Part shown: in pieces, positions 23,801 through 38,800 of the stretch
How the letters are laid out: each line of letters begins with the position of its first letter
Position numbering within the stretch: the stretch's first letter is position 1
Source of the DNA: Phascolarctos cinereus
Taxonomy: Eukaryota > Chordata > Mammalia > Diprotodontia > Phascolarctidae
Direction: 5' to 3'
Length of the DNA: 64,000 nucleotides
Assembly: GCF_002099425.1 (NCBI RefSeq)
Contig: NW_018344159.1
Coordinates: 62,001-126,000 of the forward strand
Program-made: the position numbers and the translations under genes
The notes under the pieces: generated by a model
Database searches by the model: none
Seen by the model: the letters and a program-made list of their open reading frames with translations, nothing else
What the model was told of the DNA's origin: nothing

Positions 23801-26800
23801 AGTGTACCTCAAAAGGTCATGGGTTTCCCGTAGCTAGGGTTTTAGTATGGTCTCAGGTCCCTTCTAAGTCTCAGATGTGAATTTTAATGGATTTGTGTCA
23901 GTTTTTGTATTGTTACTTTGTAGGCCTTAAAGTTGTGTAAGGATTAGTTTTTGTTATTTTTGCTTTGTATTTGTTAATTTAAATTTTTTTTCTCATGCAT
24001 ATATCTTGTCCCCGCCAAATATACTATGATCTCCTTGAACATTGGGACTAAGTACTAAATTTTTTGTATTCCCATGTGGAAGTCTTTTGGTGAAGGGAGG
24101 GGTCATTGTGTTTCCAACCCTGGAAGAAATGATGAAGCATTCAGCTAGTTTGGTAGCAGTTCCCTGGTTCTTCTTCCCATGTAAGAAATTTTAACCCATT
24201 CATGAAACGTGAAAGAAAATCTTTTTTGTAACTATTACTGTAGTAAAATCCTTTTTTCCAGTCGTCTTTTGTCTTGTCCCATTTTTAGATAGTGGTATTG
24301 ACACCATGGCAGGTTCAGTGGGTATTTCTTTATTTAAAGCTTTTTCACTGTAAGAGTCTTTTCAAAGACTATGCTTATGACAAATAGCATTTCATAGTTA
24401 TGTAGGCTTTACCATTTATAATATTCTTTCATCACAACAGCACTTTGAAGTGGTTGTTGCCTTGATTTTACAGGTGGGAAAACTGAACTCCAGAGAGGTT
24501 CAGGGACTTGTCCAAAGCCACACTGGTAGTAAGTGACAGTGCCAGGTTCTTTGACTTCAAGTCCGTCATCCTTTCCACTGTATCTTACTTTCCTTCCTAT
24601 TAGCAAAGTGTCATCTGCTGTAAAATGCCTACAGCTGTAGAGAGAGGTGTTGGCTAGTATGTAGAGACAATTGCCGTGAAACTTTTAGACTAGGTTGTAG
24701 GTTTGGGCAGACTGTCCAGGTGAATCATCATTAAACCTCATCCTCACATGCCATCCCACCAATCTGCTTCTATTTTGTTTGTAAAATGAATTTTTGTTTT
24801 TAAAAAAATAATGGTTTGATTATCTGTAATTTTAAAAGTATGTGCCTAGGTGGAATATTTTTGACTTTAAGCAAAAATATTTGTAGCTAAAAGGTCCCTT
24901 ACTAATAGGGGAAAAAAAATTCTACCCTGAGTTATGTCAGAATGCAGAGAAGTGTCAGGCCCCACTTCATCTGTGCCAATGTGAAGCTGGAAAATAGTGA
25001 GATGGCCAGAGAAATACACAGTAAATAAAAGCTGACAACACATGGGAAACCCATCTCTGACAAAAGGCAGAAGAAAGAGGGAGTATTCCCTTGTTTTGTT
25101 TTAGCTTGCAGAATTGCTGGGTTTGTCCTGGTTCTTCCCCCTTCATGGAAAACTTGGGAGAAAACCATTACATGCATACCCAGAAGCAGGAGGTATTTTT
25201 TAGAGCAGGCAAGCATATTTATTGTTCTCATAATAAGTACTTTTTTGTTACTTGAAACTGAAACTTAAATCTCTTATTCATAATGGTTTTTAACAAGTAT
25301 ACATACATACACACATGCTCTATGTAATAAATATAGGAAGAAATTAGTAAAAGTTATATTCTTTTATTAGGAATACTAAACACATTTAAGTGCCTATTCT
25401 ATAAATTTGGTGGTATACCTTATATGCACACAAGTTCAATTAGATGAGAATTGCAGAGAGTTACATAAGGTAAAAAAGAAATTACTTTCAATTTGTTTCA
25501 CTATACCTTTAATGGCTTTAAAAATACAGATTAAGATTTTCATACGCTTTGTAACCAAAAAAAGTTTGGAATAATGAAAATTACTTTCTTGATTTTTAGA
25601 TGTGTGGTTTTTAACAACAGAGGAGTGTCGGGTGAGAATCTTCTGGTAAGAATGACTTTAAATAAAAAGGTCGAATTTTGTATAAGTAGCATTTCAGTTT
25701 TTGAAGCTAAGAACTTTCTTAAAAGCATGTCCTATTTTGAGATGCATAGCTATTTTTCAGAAGTATGGTTCAATAGTACCTCTTCTAACCTTTGAATAGA
25801 AAATGACTTTGTATCAAGGTTGATTGAGTGTTAAAAACACCTATGTAAGCCCACGTTTCTATAGAAGAACTTACTATTTAGAACATATTTAAATACCCAG
25901 ATCTAAATGTGAAATAACCTTTCTTCCGCTAAGTGAAAAGAATACTTGATGAGTTAGGAGACCTATATTTTAGTACCAGATTTGCCACGCCTCACTGTGA
26001 CTTTGAACAAAACAGGTAACTTCTCAGGACCTCACTTTCCTCATCTATAGAATAAAAGAGTTGGACTAGATGATGTCTAAAATGTTTTGGGAATTTTTTC
26101 CTGCCTCATCTTTCACCTGTGGCCCTGAATGAGTAGTTTTGTATTCAAAATCATGCACCTGTTTGTGGCAAATTTGGACTGGAACCCAGGTCTCCTGATT
26201 AATGGCTCCCTTTTTTTTCCCTTTTTTTTTTTTTAGGCAATTGGGGTTAAGTGACTTGCCCAGGGTTACGCTAGTAAGTGTCAAGTGTTTGGTCTGAGGC
26301 CAGATTTGAACTCAGATCCTCCTGACTTCAGGGCCAGTGCTCTATCCGCTGCACCACCTAGCTGCCCCCCCTTTTTTTTAGATTGGGACTGTCTGGCTTT
26401 ACTATACCTGTGAGGAACCTCCCCAACTAATGCAGAGATGGCACTTTGTCTGTCATTTATAGTGTTAGAAAGTTGCCTGGGGTATTTAGAGGTTAAGGGG
26501 CATGTCCAAAGTAATTTTGTTTTGTTTTGTTTTTAAACCCCTAATGTTTTTCCTGTACATCACACTACTACTCTGAAGAGAAGAATGTTTTTTTGGAATG
26601 GAAAAGCCTCATCAGAGGTCGTGTCAAACTCATAACTTGGAAACAGCCTGCAAAACTCCCCAGGTGTAGCTGGAATCAGATCAAAATGTAATCAGGAAAT
26701 GGTTCACAAAATAAATATATAGTGCAACATAGTTAATTAAATTTGTGGTTTTCTAAGTCAGTATGTGGCTTACAGTCATTCATTTCTATTGGACACCACT

Positions 26801-29800
26801 AGTAGTTGGATGCTTGTCCAGAATATGAATGTCCTCTCCAACATCCTTGGTAAATGATTGTCCAGTCTCTGTTTAAACACCATCGGTAAAGGAGAGAGAG
26901 CCCATTACCTCATGAGGCAGCCTGTTCTATTTCTGGACCACTCTGATTGTCAGGAAGTCCTTCCTTATACTCTGATACTCAGATGTACATGTGATTTAAG
27001 CAATATAGGTATTTCCTGCAGGAGAAGAGAGATCCCAACCCATCCAAACTCATCATTCTGTTTGACTCTTCAGTCATTCAGCAAGAATTGATCAAGTGCG
27101 TATGGTATTCTAAGCCCTATGCTAGGTAATGGGAATAAACATACAAAGAAGGAAATAGCCTTTACTTTTAATGAGCTTATTGTCCTGTAAATCTTCTAAC
27201 CATAATTTGGGGGGTCCATACTCAGGGTCAAGGGTTCTTAACCTAGGGTCTTGGAACTTCTTAACCTGGGGTCATAGAACTTCATTTTCTTAATTATAAC
27301 TGTGTTTCATTGTAATTGGTTTCCATCATAATCTCATGTTATTTTATCTTATGCATTTGAAGACATTATTCTGGGAAGGGATCTAGACTGCCAAATGGCT
27401 CCGTGAAACAAAAGGGTCCATGACAGACACAAAAAGGGTTGAGAACCCTAGCCCTGGATCTCTTGACATTGCATGGATTCTAGTGGAGCCAACAGGAGGC
27501 AACATCAGTTACCCCTTGCTCTTCCTTCATTTGTAGTTCCCTCCTCTTCCAGTCAGACAGCCCTCTAATCAGATATACATTCATTCTGCTCAGTTCTTTG
27601 TTGGTAATATGCTGTAGCTAACTCATCTGCCATATTTTTCTTCTTTACCCGTTGGGTGACTTTCATCTTTAATTCTTCTGAGACTGCATCACATCCTGTA
27701 GACTGCCACCATCAATAATGATGATGATAATAATATATAGCCCTATACATTCATTGTCTCATTTTATCCTCACAACAATCCTGGGGGAGAGGAGCTATGA
27801 TTATTTTCATTTCACAGATGAGGAAACTAAGGCAGACAGAGGTTAAGTGACTTGCCCAGGATCACACATCTACTAAGTATGTGAGGCTGGATTAACACTC
27901 AGGTCTTCCTGATTCCAAATCTAATGTCCTATTAGATACTGTGTCATGTACCTGCCTTCAGGCATTAGATTGCTTGTTACAAAAATCTATTATGAGTTTG
28001 TCCAAGTTTCTTGATATATATAGGTAGAAGATCTAGAACCTGTTTCCTTACTATGGTTAGATATTACATTATATGTATTGAAGTTTGTGCCTCCTAAAGA
28101 ACAATTTGAGCAAAACAGCTTTGTGGAACAAAACCGAAACCTATTCATATATCTTTTGCTTATGACAAAGGAAAAAGTAGATAAGGTTAAACTTTTCCAT
28201 TTGATGCAAGGCTTTTATACCATTTTCAGTCAGTGATTTTAGGCTCAAACTAAAATGAATCATTTCTGTTTTCTACATAAAGAGTTTTACTTATATGTGG
28301 GAAAGGTACTGCCCCTTTCTTATGTGGATATTGTAGTTGCTGAAAGGGACAGAAAAAAAAAGTGTTTGTATAAGGAACATTGACAAAATCAGCTTGAGAA
28401 GGAAACAGTCCCTCAGATAAAAGTGGTTAGGGAGAGACAGTCTGTTGTGAGGACCTGAGAGAACACTGCCCTTCAGTTACTACCTATTTGAAGGCAGAGC
28501 ACTGGCTAATTTAAAGATGGCTACATTGCATTAGGAGCCATCAGCTCAATGGTATGTAACTATTTTCTGTGGTTGGAAGGTTATGACTGAGAAATGATAA
28601 ATAAGTTACTTTTCAGGAAATATCGGATGATTACATAAAGACTGATGGAGTCCTACCTGACAGAAAAGTAGACTTTTTGACCTTCATATCATAAGTTAGA
28701 GCAAGGTCACATCCTGATCTGAGGCATTAGAAGCCAGCAGAGGAGATAAGAGATGACCAGATGAAGGTGGAAGCAAGAGAGCACAGAAGTTGGAGGTGGA
28801 AAAAAATAAGAGTACAGAAGCTGAACTGAACAGGCAGGCTCTGCAGCTGTTTTCATTGAGAACTATATGGATGGAAAGAGAAGCATTACTTTGCTAGTTG
28901 ACTAGAGAAAGGCTGTGTAAGCTAAGAGAACTAACTGAAGCCAGATAGGTGCTACAGTTGCTGGGAAATGACTGGAGAAGAGTTGAATCCTATTGCTATG
29001 TGTAGATATATCTGGGCTTACTGAACTAGTCTGAGAGTGGTGAAAATTCTCAGGGGGTACTGGTATTGCCTTTTCCTACCCTATATAATTGAAGGTAGGG
29101 AGAAGGAGAAAGACAGACTTTGCAGCTGTTTTGAGCAATTCTGATAGATTTTGCTGAAAGAATGTAACTTTTCTCTATGCCTTGCAAAGGGTGGTTGTGT
29201 GCTAAAAGAAGCTGATACTGCTTCAGTAGCTTTGCCCTGTGGTAGAGCTGAGAGGAGGAGAACGGCGAGCAGATAAGCAGAGAAGCAGTTTTGCCCAGAA
29301 GTTGACAGATGGTACAGACCGTTCTCAAAAGAGATCAAGGCTTTCAAGGCCTGCCATACAGAATTACAGCTTGCCCTTGGCACATACATTTCCCTGATCA
29401 TATGCCTCCCTGCTTGGTTTCCCTAAGTCCAATCTTCTCCATGGACTCTGTGTGCATTGGTGGCAGAGTGTAAACCAGGTTTATAGGTAGATTTTAATTG
29501 TGATTATTGCTGGTTTTGCCTTCTGATTTAGTAAATGTTTCGTGATTAAGAGTCAGTGCTGTTGATGTGACTCATTTTGTATAAATGGGAAGCACACCAA
29601 TGGGAACTCGGGACATACAGAGTCCTGAGTAGAGTAGTAGGAGTGTGGCATCCTTCTCCCTTCTCCTTCCCCCCTTCCCCACTAAAGTTGAGTTGTCATT
29701 TGATAGTGGGAGAATTGGTATGTCCCTTTGGAAACTCCAGACCTGTCAATTGTGAATGCAGGCTGAGCAAGCCAACCCAGAAAAAGAGAAGGATGTGGGC

Positions 29801-32800
29801 CTCAGGACAGACGCTGGTGGCCAGAGTACATACGTATATGTTGTTTTCCCAAGTAGAATGTAAGCTCCTTGAGAGCAAGGAATGTTTTATTTTGGCACTT
29901 AACATGCTTGAATTGAATTCCATATGGCATAATCTCAGGGCTTTTCATCATCTTGGTTGGATGCTCTCTAATTTATGAATGCCCTTTCTAAAATGTGGCT
30001 GAACACATTACTTCAGATAGGTTCTGAATGGTGCTGAGTACAACAGGACTCCTACTTAGTCTTGACGGCCATGACTCTTTTAATAGAGCCTAAGAAAGAA
30101 CACATTACTTTTTTGGCTGCCATATCTTGTTGATTCATGACTAGCAGTCCCATTTAAATCCCTAAATCTATTTCAGATGAATTGCTCTCTAGCCATATGG
30201 CTTCCATCTTCTACTTGTTAAGTTTCTTGAAGCCAAGCAAGAGTTTACATTTCTCCCTGTTGAATTTCATCTTTTTAGATTGGGCCTATGTTCCAACCTA
30301 TCTCAACCTTTTTGGATTCCGACTCTGTCATTGGTGATGTTAGCTTATCCTTTCTAGGTTTATGTCATTTGGACCTTTATCTAAGGCACTGATAAAAATG
30401 TTAAATAGCAAGAGTTGAGACTCTCTTCCAATCTGAGATTAATCCATTAATGATCACTCTTTGGATCTAGCCCAAAGGTTTCCTCTTTCACTTTCTATCA
30501 TCAGCTTAATGGTGATAGAACCTTAACCTTAATTGAACTTTAACCATCCCCCTCTGACCAAGCCATTGGTAAACCTACCTTCCCTTAATTCCTGAGGTAA
30601 GGTCACAGCTAAAAAGTTTGGTTTAGTAGGATATCAATGGCCTAAAATCTAATCTATCTTACAAGGTATTAAAATACTTTTCTTGTGATTCTGTTATGCC
30701 TTTAAACCATCAACCTAACTGTATCTGTGGTTCTTCTCTTCTACTGCCAAATTCTTAGAAAGAATAATCTATACTCCTTGCCTCACACTTCAGTGTGGCT
30801 TCCATTCCCACCATGGTGGTGAAACAGCTCTCTCCAAAGTGACTAGTGACCTTCCTGTCACTAAATCTAATGCTCTTCATTACATGCACATCTTGCTTGA
30901 CTTTTGTGGTGGTTGTCAATGGAGACTACCATCTTTATTGCTGTCTCTCCTGCATGGTTCCTGTGATGTTGCACTTTTGAAGCTCTCCTCTTATTTCCTT
31001 GTCTCTCTTGCTAACTCTACAGTTTTTAGTGCTTTTTCTTTCTCAAATTATCATGTATTTGCTTGTATTATACATGTCACAGAATGTAATCTCTTTGATG
31101 TTAGGGACTGTTTAATTTTTATCTTTGTATCCCCAGTGCCTAGCATATGACAGATACTTAATAAATGGAAGGTGAAAAATCACTGAATTTAGAGCCAGAA
31201 GAGCTGGGTTCAGAACCCAGATGTGGCATTTATTATGACCCTGGGCACATCACTTAGCTTCCTCCTTAGCCTCAGTTTCCTTATGTGTAAAATTAATGGG
31301 GTTAAACTAGATGGCTTCTAAGGTCCTTTCTGGTATTTATTTATGATCTTAAATTTGGATCTTGTTTGTTGAATTGAATTTATCTCATTCCTAGTCCTTA
31401 TGCAGACTAGGCTCCGCAAGGTTTTGCCCTTCTTTTCTTTCTCTTGACTTTGGCTTTCTGTGATGTCATCACCTTTCCTGGCTTCATTTTTCCCTTTTTT
31501 ATGCACCTGATTCCCAAATCTATTTTTACTCTCCAACTTTTCCGCAGACTTCCACTTTCCTATTTCTAATTTACCTTCTCTAACTCTGTCAGGATCCAAC
31601 TCAGTATTTTTTAAATGGAGCTTGCCTAATAAAACCTGCCTCTCTCACAATAGCTCTCTGTTAATGGCACCATCATCTCTCCAGGCTTCCAGGTTTGTAA
31701 CAGTTACAGCCGTCTTTGACTCTTCCCTCCTCCTTATACCACACATCCAATCAATTGCCAGGTTTTATCTATTTCCACATTATTTCTCACATCTAGTTTT
31801 TTCTTTCTCTTTAATCACTCTCAGTAACTGAATGTGGTAGTAGCTCAATCTTCTGCTAGTTCATGGAGAATAAAACATTTTGAGGTAGTAAAATATATAT
31901 CTAGAATGAACTGACTCATGTACCATCTAATTTACTTAGTTTTTCTGCCATGCCAAATATCAAATATGCTATTACTTTAAAGAGGTATGTAATAATTTTT
32001 GTCTATTAGTTTAGGGTTTTATGTATACAAAATCTGTGTAGCAGTAAGAGATATTAGGGGTTACCCATAAATAACTCAAAATTTTAAAACTAAGTTGTTG
32101 CTTTTTTTAACAAATAGACCTACATGAGCAAAAAAAATGCTGAATAAGTTGTCCTTTTTTTTTTACATAAATCCTGCTGACAAATTCAGTGGCTGTTATG
32201 AATGAGCATAAAAGGAGATATTGTTCTGTTTGCATTTTCCCCCTGACTTCAAGCCAAAAATGCTCTAGCTGGTTTTTATCTTAAATCATTTGGATTGTAT
32301 TATATACAGACTATCAAGCTGGTATCTGTCCTTCAAGGAACTCTCCCCCCTCTATCCCCCACTTAGATTCTTATAAAGGTGACAGTGGAACCATTGTGTG
32401 GTTGAACTTGAATTGGAGCCATCCCCACGGACTTTTACCTCACTAAACTGCAGGGAAGTGGCTTGTGAAGCCTTGCCTATCTTTTTGGTCAGTAGCAGAG
32501 TGATAGTTTGCCTTCTGTTTAAAAAAAAAAAAGACATACCACTGGCACTAATGGATGTACTCTACAAAGTTAGTTTCAGAGACTTAAGTGAAAGTCTTAT
32601 AACTATTGTTTTCTTTTGGGATGGGTTGGTGAATCTGTAAACCAAAGATCTACTCCATTCACACAGTAATTTTTTGCATATCTCGAGAGAGCTTTCAATG
32701 AAGCCCTTTTGCTATGAACAGAGTCGTTAAGTTCAAATTCAGCATAAGAAAAGATTACTTGTTTTAGTGTATTGTATGTGAAAATAATCAGCTTTACATG

Positions 32801-35800
32801 TTTTAGCATTATAAGAATCTACTGTGATGTAAAGCAGAGAGGGTTTTAATATTTCTGAAGAACAAAAGAAATTATCAGTTGGTGGGTGCTAGGATTATTT
32901 TAACAAAAGAACTGTCCCAGAATACCACTTTTCTTTCAGGATTTAATGCCAGAAGGAAATTAAAAGATTTATAAGAAATTCTTATTTTAAAACTTCCTAA
33001 TAATAAAAGTTTGTTGTGGCACCCATTTTGTATTTATGGAATGCTTTTCATAAGGAAGTATTTTATGCTTATTTTTATGTAATTTTTATGAAAGTGTAGT
33101 TTGCTTTCTAATTCCTAGGCTGAAACTGTTATCACAGATGACTGAAAAGAAATTTAAGGGTGAGTCTATGGTCAAGTGTACAAGCATTTATCAGGTGCCT
33201 ACTATGTGCTAAATACTGAGTCTCATTTTACTGAAGTTTTTAAACTATATTATCCTCATAGACAAAAAAAAAATAGGTCACTGTTGAAAATAGTCTTGTT
33301 AAAAAACAACCACTATTATTTTTACCTTTGCAGACTCTGTTTCATATGTACACAAACGAAAAATTACCATAATCAACAGCCAGCATGTTGAAACACAAAG
33401 AAATGGTTATTTCTATTTTGTAATACATTTCTGTTTTAAAATTTTATATATTTTATGCTGTGAAACTAATTATTATTTATATTCAAGTTTATAGTGCAAA
33501 TCTTTTGTTTGTTTGTTTTATCTATGACTGCTTATAGACACCAAGGACTTATTGTTGTGCTAATACTGAAGATTTGGAAACTGTTATTCACCATGTACAC
33601 AGCCTATACCCATCAGCCCCATTTCTGGCAGCAGGGGTATCTATGGGAGGGTAAGATTTTTTTTATAAGTTCTTTTATTGAACTGTAATATGAATTATGC
33701 CTCATGTTCAGAGTAACATAGATACATAGGCGTTTTTCAAAGTTTGATTTTCCTTAACTGCTTTTGATTAATTCACTCCTTCATTCAGTCCATTTCCATT
33801 GGTCCCTGCAGTAAAATGGACATATGGATTATATAGGCCTGACTTGCAGCCCTTTTTCATTTCCCATGGGATTGATTTCTGTTACTCAGCTGCTACCCCT
33901 TTTGGGACTTAGCATTTAGCCCAGTGCTCTTCCCTTGATAAACATTTGTCAGTGGCTGAAATCAAAAGGCTCCACTCTTGGGTTTAAGGTTTACTCTGGA
34001 GCTGGATGCCAGAAGTACATAGTGGAAGTGAGAACAAGAATAGAGCTTCTCTAATCTTGGGCTTAGATTCACTCACAGCCTTCTCCTGGTGGCCTCCTCC
34101 TCAACTGCACTTTTCCGTTCCGTTGGTTAGTGCTCTTGTTTGTTGGTTTTACATTCTTTGATCTCTAAACTCCAAATTTTGGCTGTTTTGCACTGTTTTA
34201 TTTTTAAAAGCTGTCATGCATGGTGTTTGAAATTGCACTTGGATTTAGTACGAGCATTTGTGTTTATATTTTTATATTACTGATCGTTCTGTTTTTCATT
34301 TTCCCAGGGGAGAGCTAAGGAAAACTAAAAATTGCTCTTGTTTCATGTGTTTATATCTTCATAATATTGCTATTGCCACTTAATCTATTTTTAAAATTTA
34401 TTAGAGGAGAGCTTAGGAAAACTTAAAGTGTTTCCCAGTGTTGATTGTGGTTCAGAATTAAAGGTCATAACCTAGTTTTATTGGTGAATTTCTGAGATTG
34501 AATGCATATTTTTCTTAATTTTGCAATTCCCTGTTTATGTAGTTGTTTCGATTTTTAAAACACCCAAGTGCTGTATTTATTTACAAATGCATAATCTTTA
34601 TGAATTACAGATCCATGCAAGCGTATAATAGATAGATTCTTTAGCTAGTATCCTGATAGCTATAATAATACTCAGAATTCAATTCACCATCTGTTTATCT
34701 TAAAGAATAAAACATTTCCCTCCTCAGAAAAGAAAAAAAGGGAGGAAAGTCTTGCATTAACATGGAAGGTCTGCCTTGACCTACAAAAAGAAGAGGCCTG
34801 AATCAAAGATGAAAAGTTGGGCAAAGTCTCTGAATTGTGCTTAACCAACAGTGTTCAGCTTGTTTTTTTTTTTCTTCCTTACCTCAAAATATGAACTTTA
34901 ACGGAAATGATGCCAGCTGAAAGTTGTTCCCTTAATCATATAAGTGTCTAACTTATTATTGTAGACAGATCCTTATATAAACAGGACTAGATTCTCTATT
35001 CATATGCTCAAGAGAAATGTCTATTCATGTCACAATGAATCTGCAATGCCTGAAGGCAGGACTTGACCATTAGCCTTTGCAGCTGGTTGAATATTAATGT
35101 TTTATAATGGGTTTGAAGAAAGTGCCCTTTCTTGTTGCCTAGCATTGCGACACATTCCCGTGTGGGTTCACCAAATAGGGTTACACTTTTTCATTTGAAT
35201 GCTTCAGTCAAAAGCACTACACTATTGAGCATCTCCAGGCTGAATACAGATACTAGTTGTTGCCAACAGCTTGGGATATTATCTAAGTCTGCAATTACCA
35301 ATACCTTACGTGAATCATAGAACCTGTGGGATCAGTGCAGGAACTGGGAAACCTGACCAGCTTCTACTAATAACATTAGGTTGGTCAACAAGCATTTACT
35401 GAGTACTTGCTCTGTGCATAGTACTACTCTCCAATGTGTGGTATGACCTAAAACCTTGTGACACGCATGGGATTTGGTCTGTTGATCTGTTAAAGAACGG
35501 GGTTAGACTAGATGACCTCTGAGTTCCCTTCCAGCTCTTAAATCTACAATCCTATATAAAGGACCAGCTTGTGGCTAGATTGAACCACTTCAGCTATGGC
35601 TAGCTGAGTATCTGGGTTTTTGAGTTCTTTCCCAGAAAGCAATGTTATCAAAATCTACTCCCTCAAGAACTGATGAAACACTGGCCTATTGCCTCCCTCT
35701 GTGTCAAGGAAGCAACAAATTATGTAAACCTGCTGCTTCTTGATTGCATATAACACAGGACTGTAGTATTGAGTCATAAATCATCCTGGACTTCAGTATC

Positions 35801-38800
35801 GAGGCTCCATTTTTTTCAGTGTGTTTGCACCAAAGCTTGAATTTCACCTGACTTAGTACCACCAGACCTAGGCTCCCTAGGACCAACCCCAGTGAAGAGC
35901 CTTGCAGTAACCATACTAATCAATAATATTACATAAAAACATTTTTTTTATAAATGCGTATTGTTGGTGTTTGCTGAGAAAGGCCATATCTACTCTAGGC
36001 ACTTAGTTCCTATAGGACCAAGCCCTCTTCCTAGATAAATCAGTCTTAGTGGCAGCCATTATTCGTTACTCCCTGTGCCACACCAACCTCTCTCCCCAAG
36101 AAAATGAGGATTATCTTGATGCTCTGTCCTGCCAACAGACACACAGTTCCTTTGAGACTATGCTGCTTAATAAATCTTCGTTTATGTATTAGCAGTTATA
36201 ATCCTCATTCCTTACTCAGCCAATTCCCTAGGACATTTCATTCAGCAACAGGACACAGAATTCTGTCCAGATTAGGAGGGTACCTGGCCTTTCATCTTTG
36301 TTCTATTGGTCATTCTGCCTTTTCTGCTGAGGCTAATAGAAACTTGCCTTCCTTTTGAATTCTTCATGGAAGGATGCCCAAGAACATGGAGTGGGGCGTA
36401 TATGATGCATTGTTTTCCCTCACTAATTTCACACAGAGAGTGAGATTCTAATACCATCTACATTCCCCTCTTATACTTGGAACCCACAAAATCAGCATCA
36501 GTGTCATAGAGCTTATGCTTGAAATGCTATCTTGGCAATCATTATGTATGTGTATATCCCCTATTAATTTCTGGATGTGGCGAAGAATCGCATGCCCTTA
36601 TAAATCTTTACATTAACAGGCACAGATTCTTCATTAATATATTCCAGAAGAAGGATGTACACAGGGAAAACAACATTGAAAGAAATTAGAATCCTGATCA
36701 ATCCACTGATCAGTGAAAACCGATTGTGAAGCGCACCTCCCTCTTTTTGGAAGAGGGGGTGAACTACTGGTGCAGACTGCAGCATATGTTCCCAGATGTG
36801 GCCAATATGTTGATTTTTATTCCCTTAACTATACTTCTATTACTAAGCGGAAGGGAAGGGAAAGAAATAAGCATTTACATAGTACCTACTACATTCTAGG
36901 CACTGTACTAAGCACTTTACAAATATCATCTCATTTCTCACAAGGGAGGGGAGGAACTCATTGAGAAGTGACAGTGATAATTTTTTAATTAATAAAACAT
37001 TTTTAAAGAGAAAAGAAAATAAATGCTACAGAGAAATACAATGTCTATATTGTCATAGTGCACCTATAGTACCTTTAGTCAGTGAATTTATAGGTGAATC
37101 CCTTAATTAGATTATGAATATAGCCTTTTTCTCAGGACCTCTTTTTCCAAACCGCCTTTTCACTTCAAACATACAAGATAAGAATATGTATTTAAATACG
37201 CCATTTAGCTTTGTCATCATCATCCTAATGATCCCAGATCAGTGATCATGACGTACTCAGCATCCTGGACACATCGTGGGTGTTCATATCAGTAGCTCAT
37301 CATGTACTGTACCGTTCCTCTCATCTAGCGTGTTTACACCAGGCTTACCATGCCCTTTTCTGTCATTAGCCTCTATAGATCAGTTATGAACATTCTCACT
37401 GGCATCCCCATAGTAAGAAGTTCTTTCTTTGCCCTAGGCCTGACCCATAGCATATTGGGTACCCTAAGCACTAAGCCAGATTGCTGTACCTCTCTCTCCA
37501 AAGCAGAATTATGGAGTTAAGAAATGAAAAAGCAAAGGGGAAAGAAAAAAGATATTTTTAAATAGAAAATAAAGACAGAATTTGAAAGGAAGTACAAGTA
37601 AAAGTATGTAGCAGTAATCACAGAGTCTCAGAGTTAAGGTCCCAGAAGCCACTTAATCCAAACTATTCTTGACACTCCCCACACATGTATCTACCACAAA
37701 TGGACATCTTATCTTTGCTGTAAGACTGCTAGTCAGGGAAACCCATTACCTCCTGAGGCAGCACATTCTTGTTTGGAATAGCTAGTTGTTAGGGAATATC
37801 GTGAGTTCAAAGATAGAAGAGGCTACTGTGGACTGGAGTAGTCAAAGAAGATTTCATGAAGTGAAGCATGTAGGAATTTAACAGAGTCTTGAAGGATGGA
37901 GTAGGATTCAAATAGGGTAGTAGGAATGACATATCAGACTGGAGGGATAGCATATGCAAGGAAACAGGTAGGAATGTACAGGCATGGTAGAGAAACAGTG
38001 AAAAGATCTGTCTGACAGTATATGTAATACAGCAGTAGGTTAAGTTTACAAAGGTCTACTTAGGGGCAGCTAGGTGGCGCAGTGGATAAGAGCTTGGGGC
38101 CTGGAGTCAGGAGGACCTGAGTTCAGATGTGGCCTCAGACCAGACACTTGACACTTACTAGCTGTGTGACCCTGGGCAAGTAACGTAACCCCAACTGCCA
38201 AAACAAAAACAAACATACAAAGGTCTGCCATTCAGTGTACTATATGATATTGCCTCCTTGTGCAATTAGTGCATTCCTTATCCCATTTGCTCTGTGCAAG
38301 ATTTGTGATTATATGCATGCAAGGAAATAGGATATTTGCTAAGTGATGATTCTTCTTTTCCAATAGAAAATTTCAGAATTTGCTTTTATATTTCTTAACC
38401 CCCAAAGATTTTCCTAAAATTGCTATGATGTCTTCAGTCATGTAGGGTCAAGAAGTAGTTCACTGTGCTAAAATTTAATTTCAATTTAAGTGAGTTACTT
38501 ATTTTTATTTGTGTGCCACTTATCCTTTGATTTTAGTATGCTACTTTTAAATTATCTGGGCAAAATTGGCACCAAAACCCCTTTGATGGCAGCTGCGACA
38601 TTTTCTGTTGGCTGGAATACTTTTGCTTGTTCAGAGTCATTGGAGAAACCACTTAACTGGCTGCTTTTTAACTACTATTTGACAACCTGTCTACAGTCAT
38701 CTGTTAACAAGTGAGTCATCACTTCAAAGTCTTTCAGAAAGCAAAAAAAAATGTTCTGATGTGATATTGTAAGTCTTCTGATTTTCAATTTAAAGTGTCT

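Noticed and set aside
38058-38215. tRNA-like A and B box text in many short repeats
   Set aside because: These are SINE heads with degenerate internal promoter boxes; no cloverleaf with an anticodon arm and 3' end could be drawn, so no tRNA gene is claimed.
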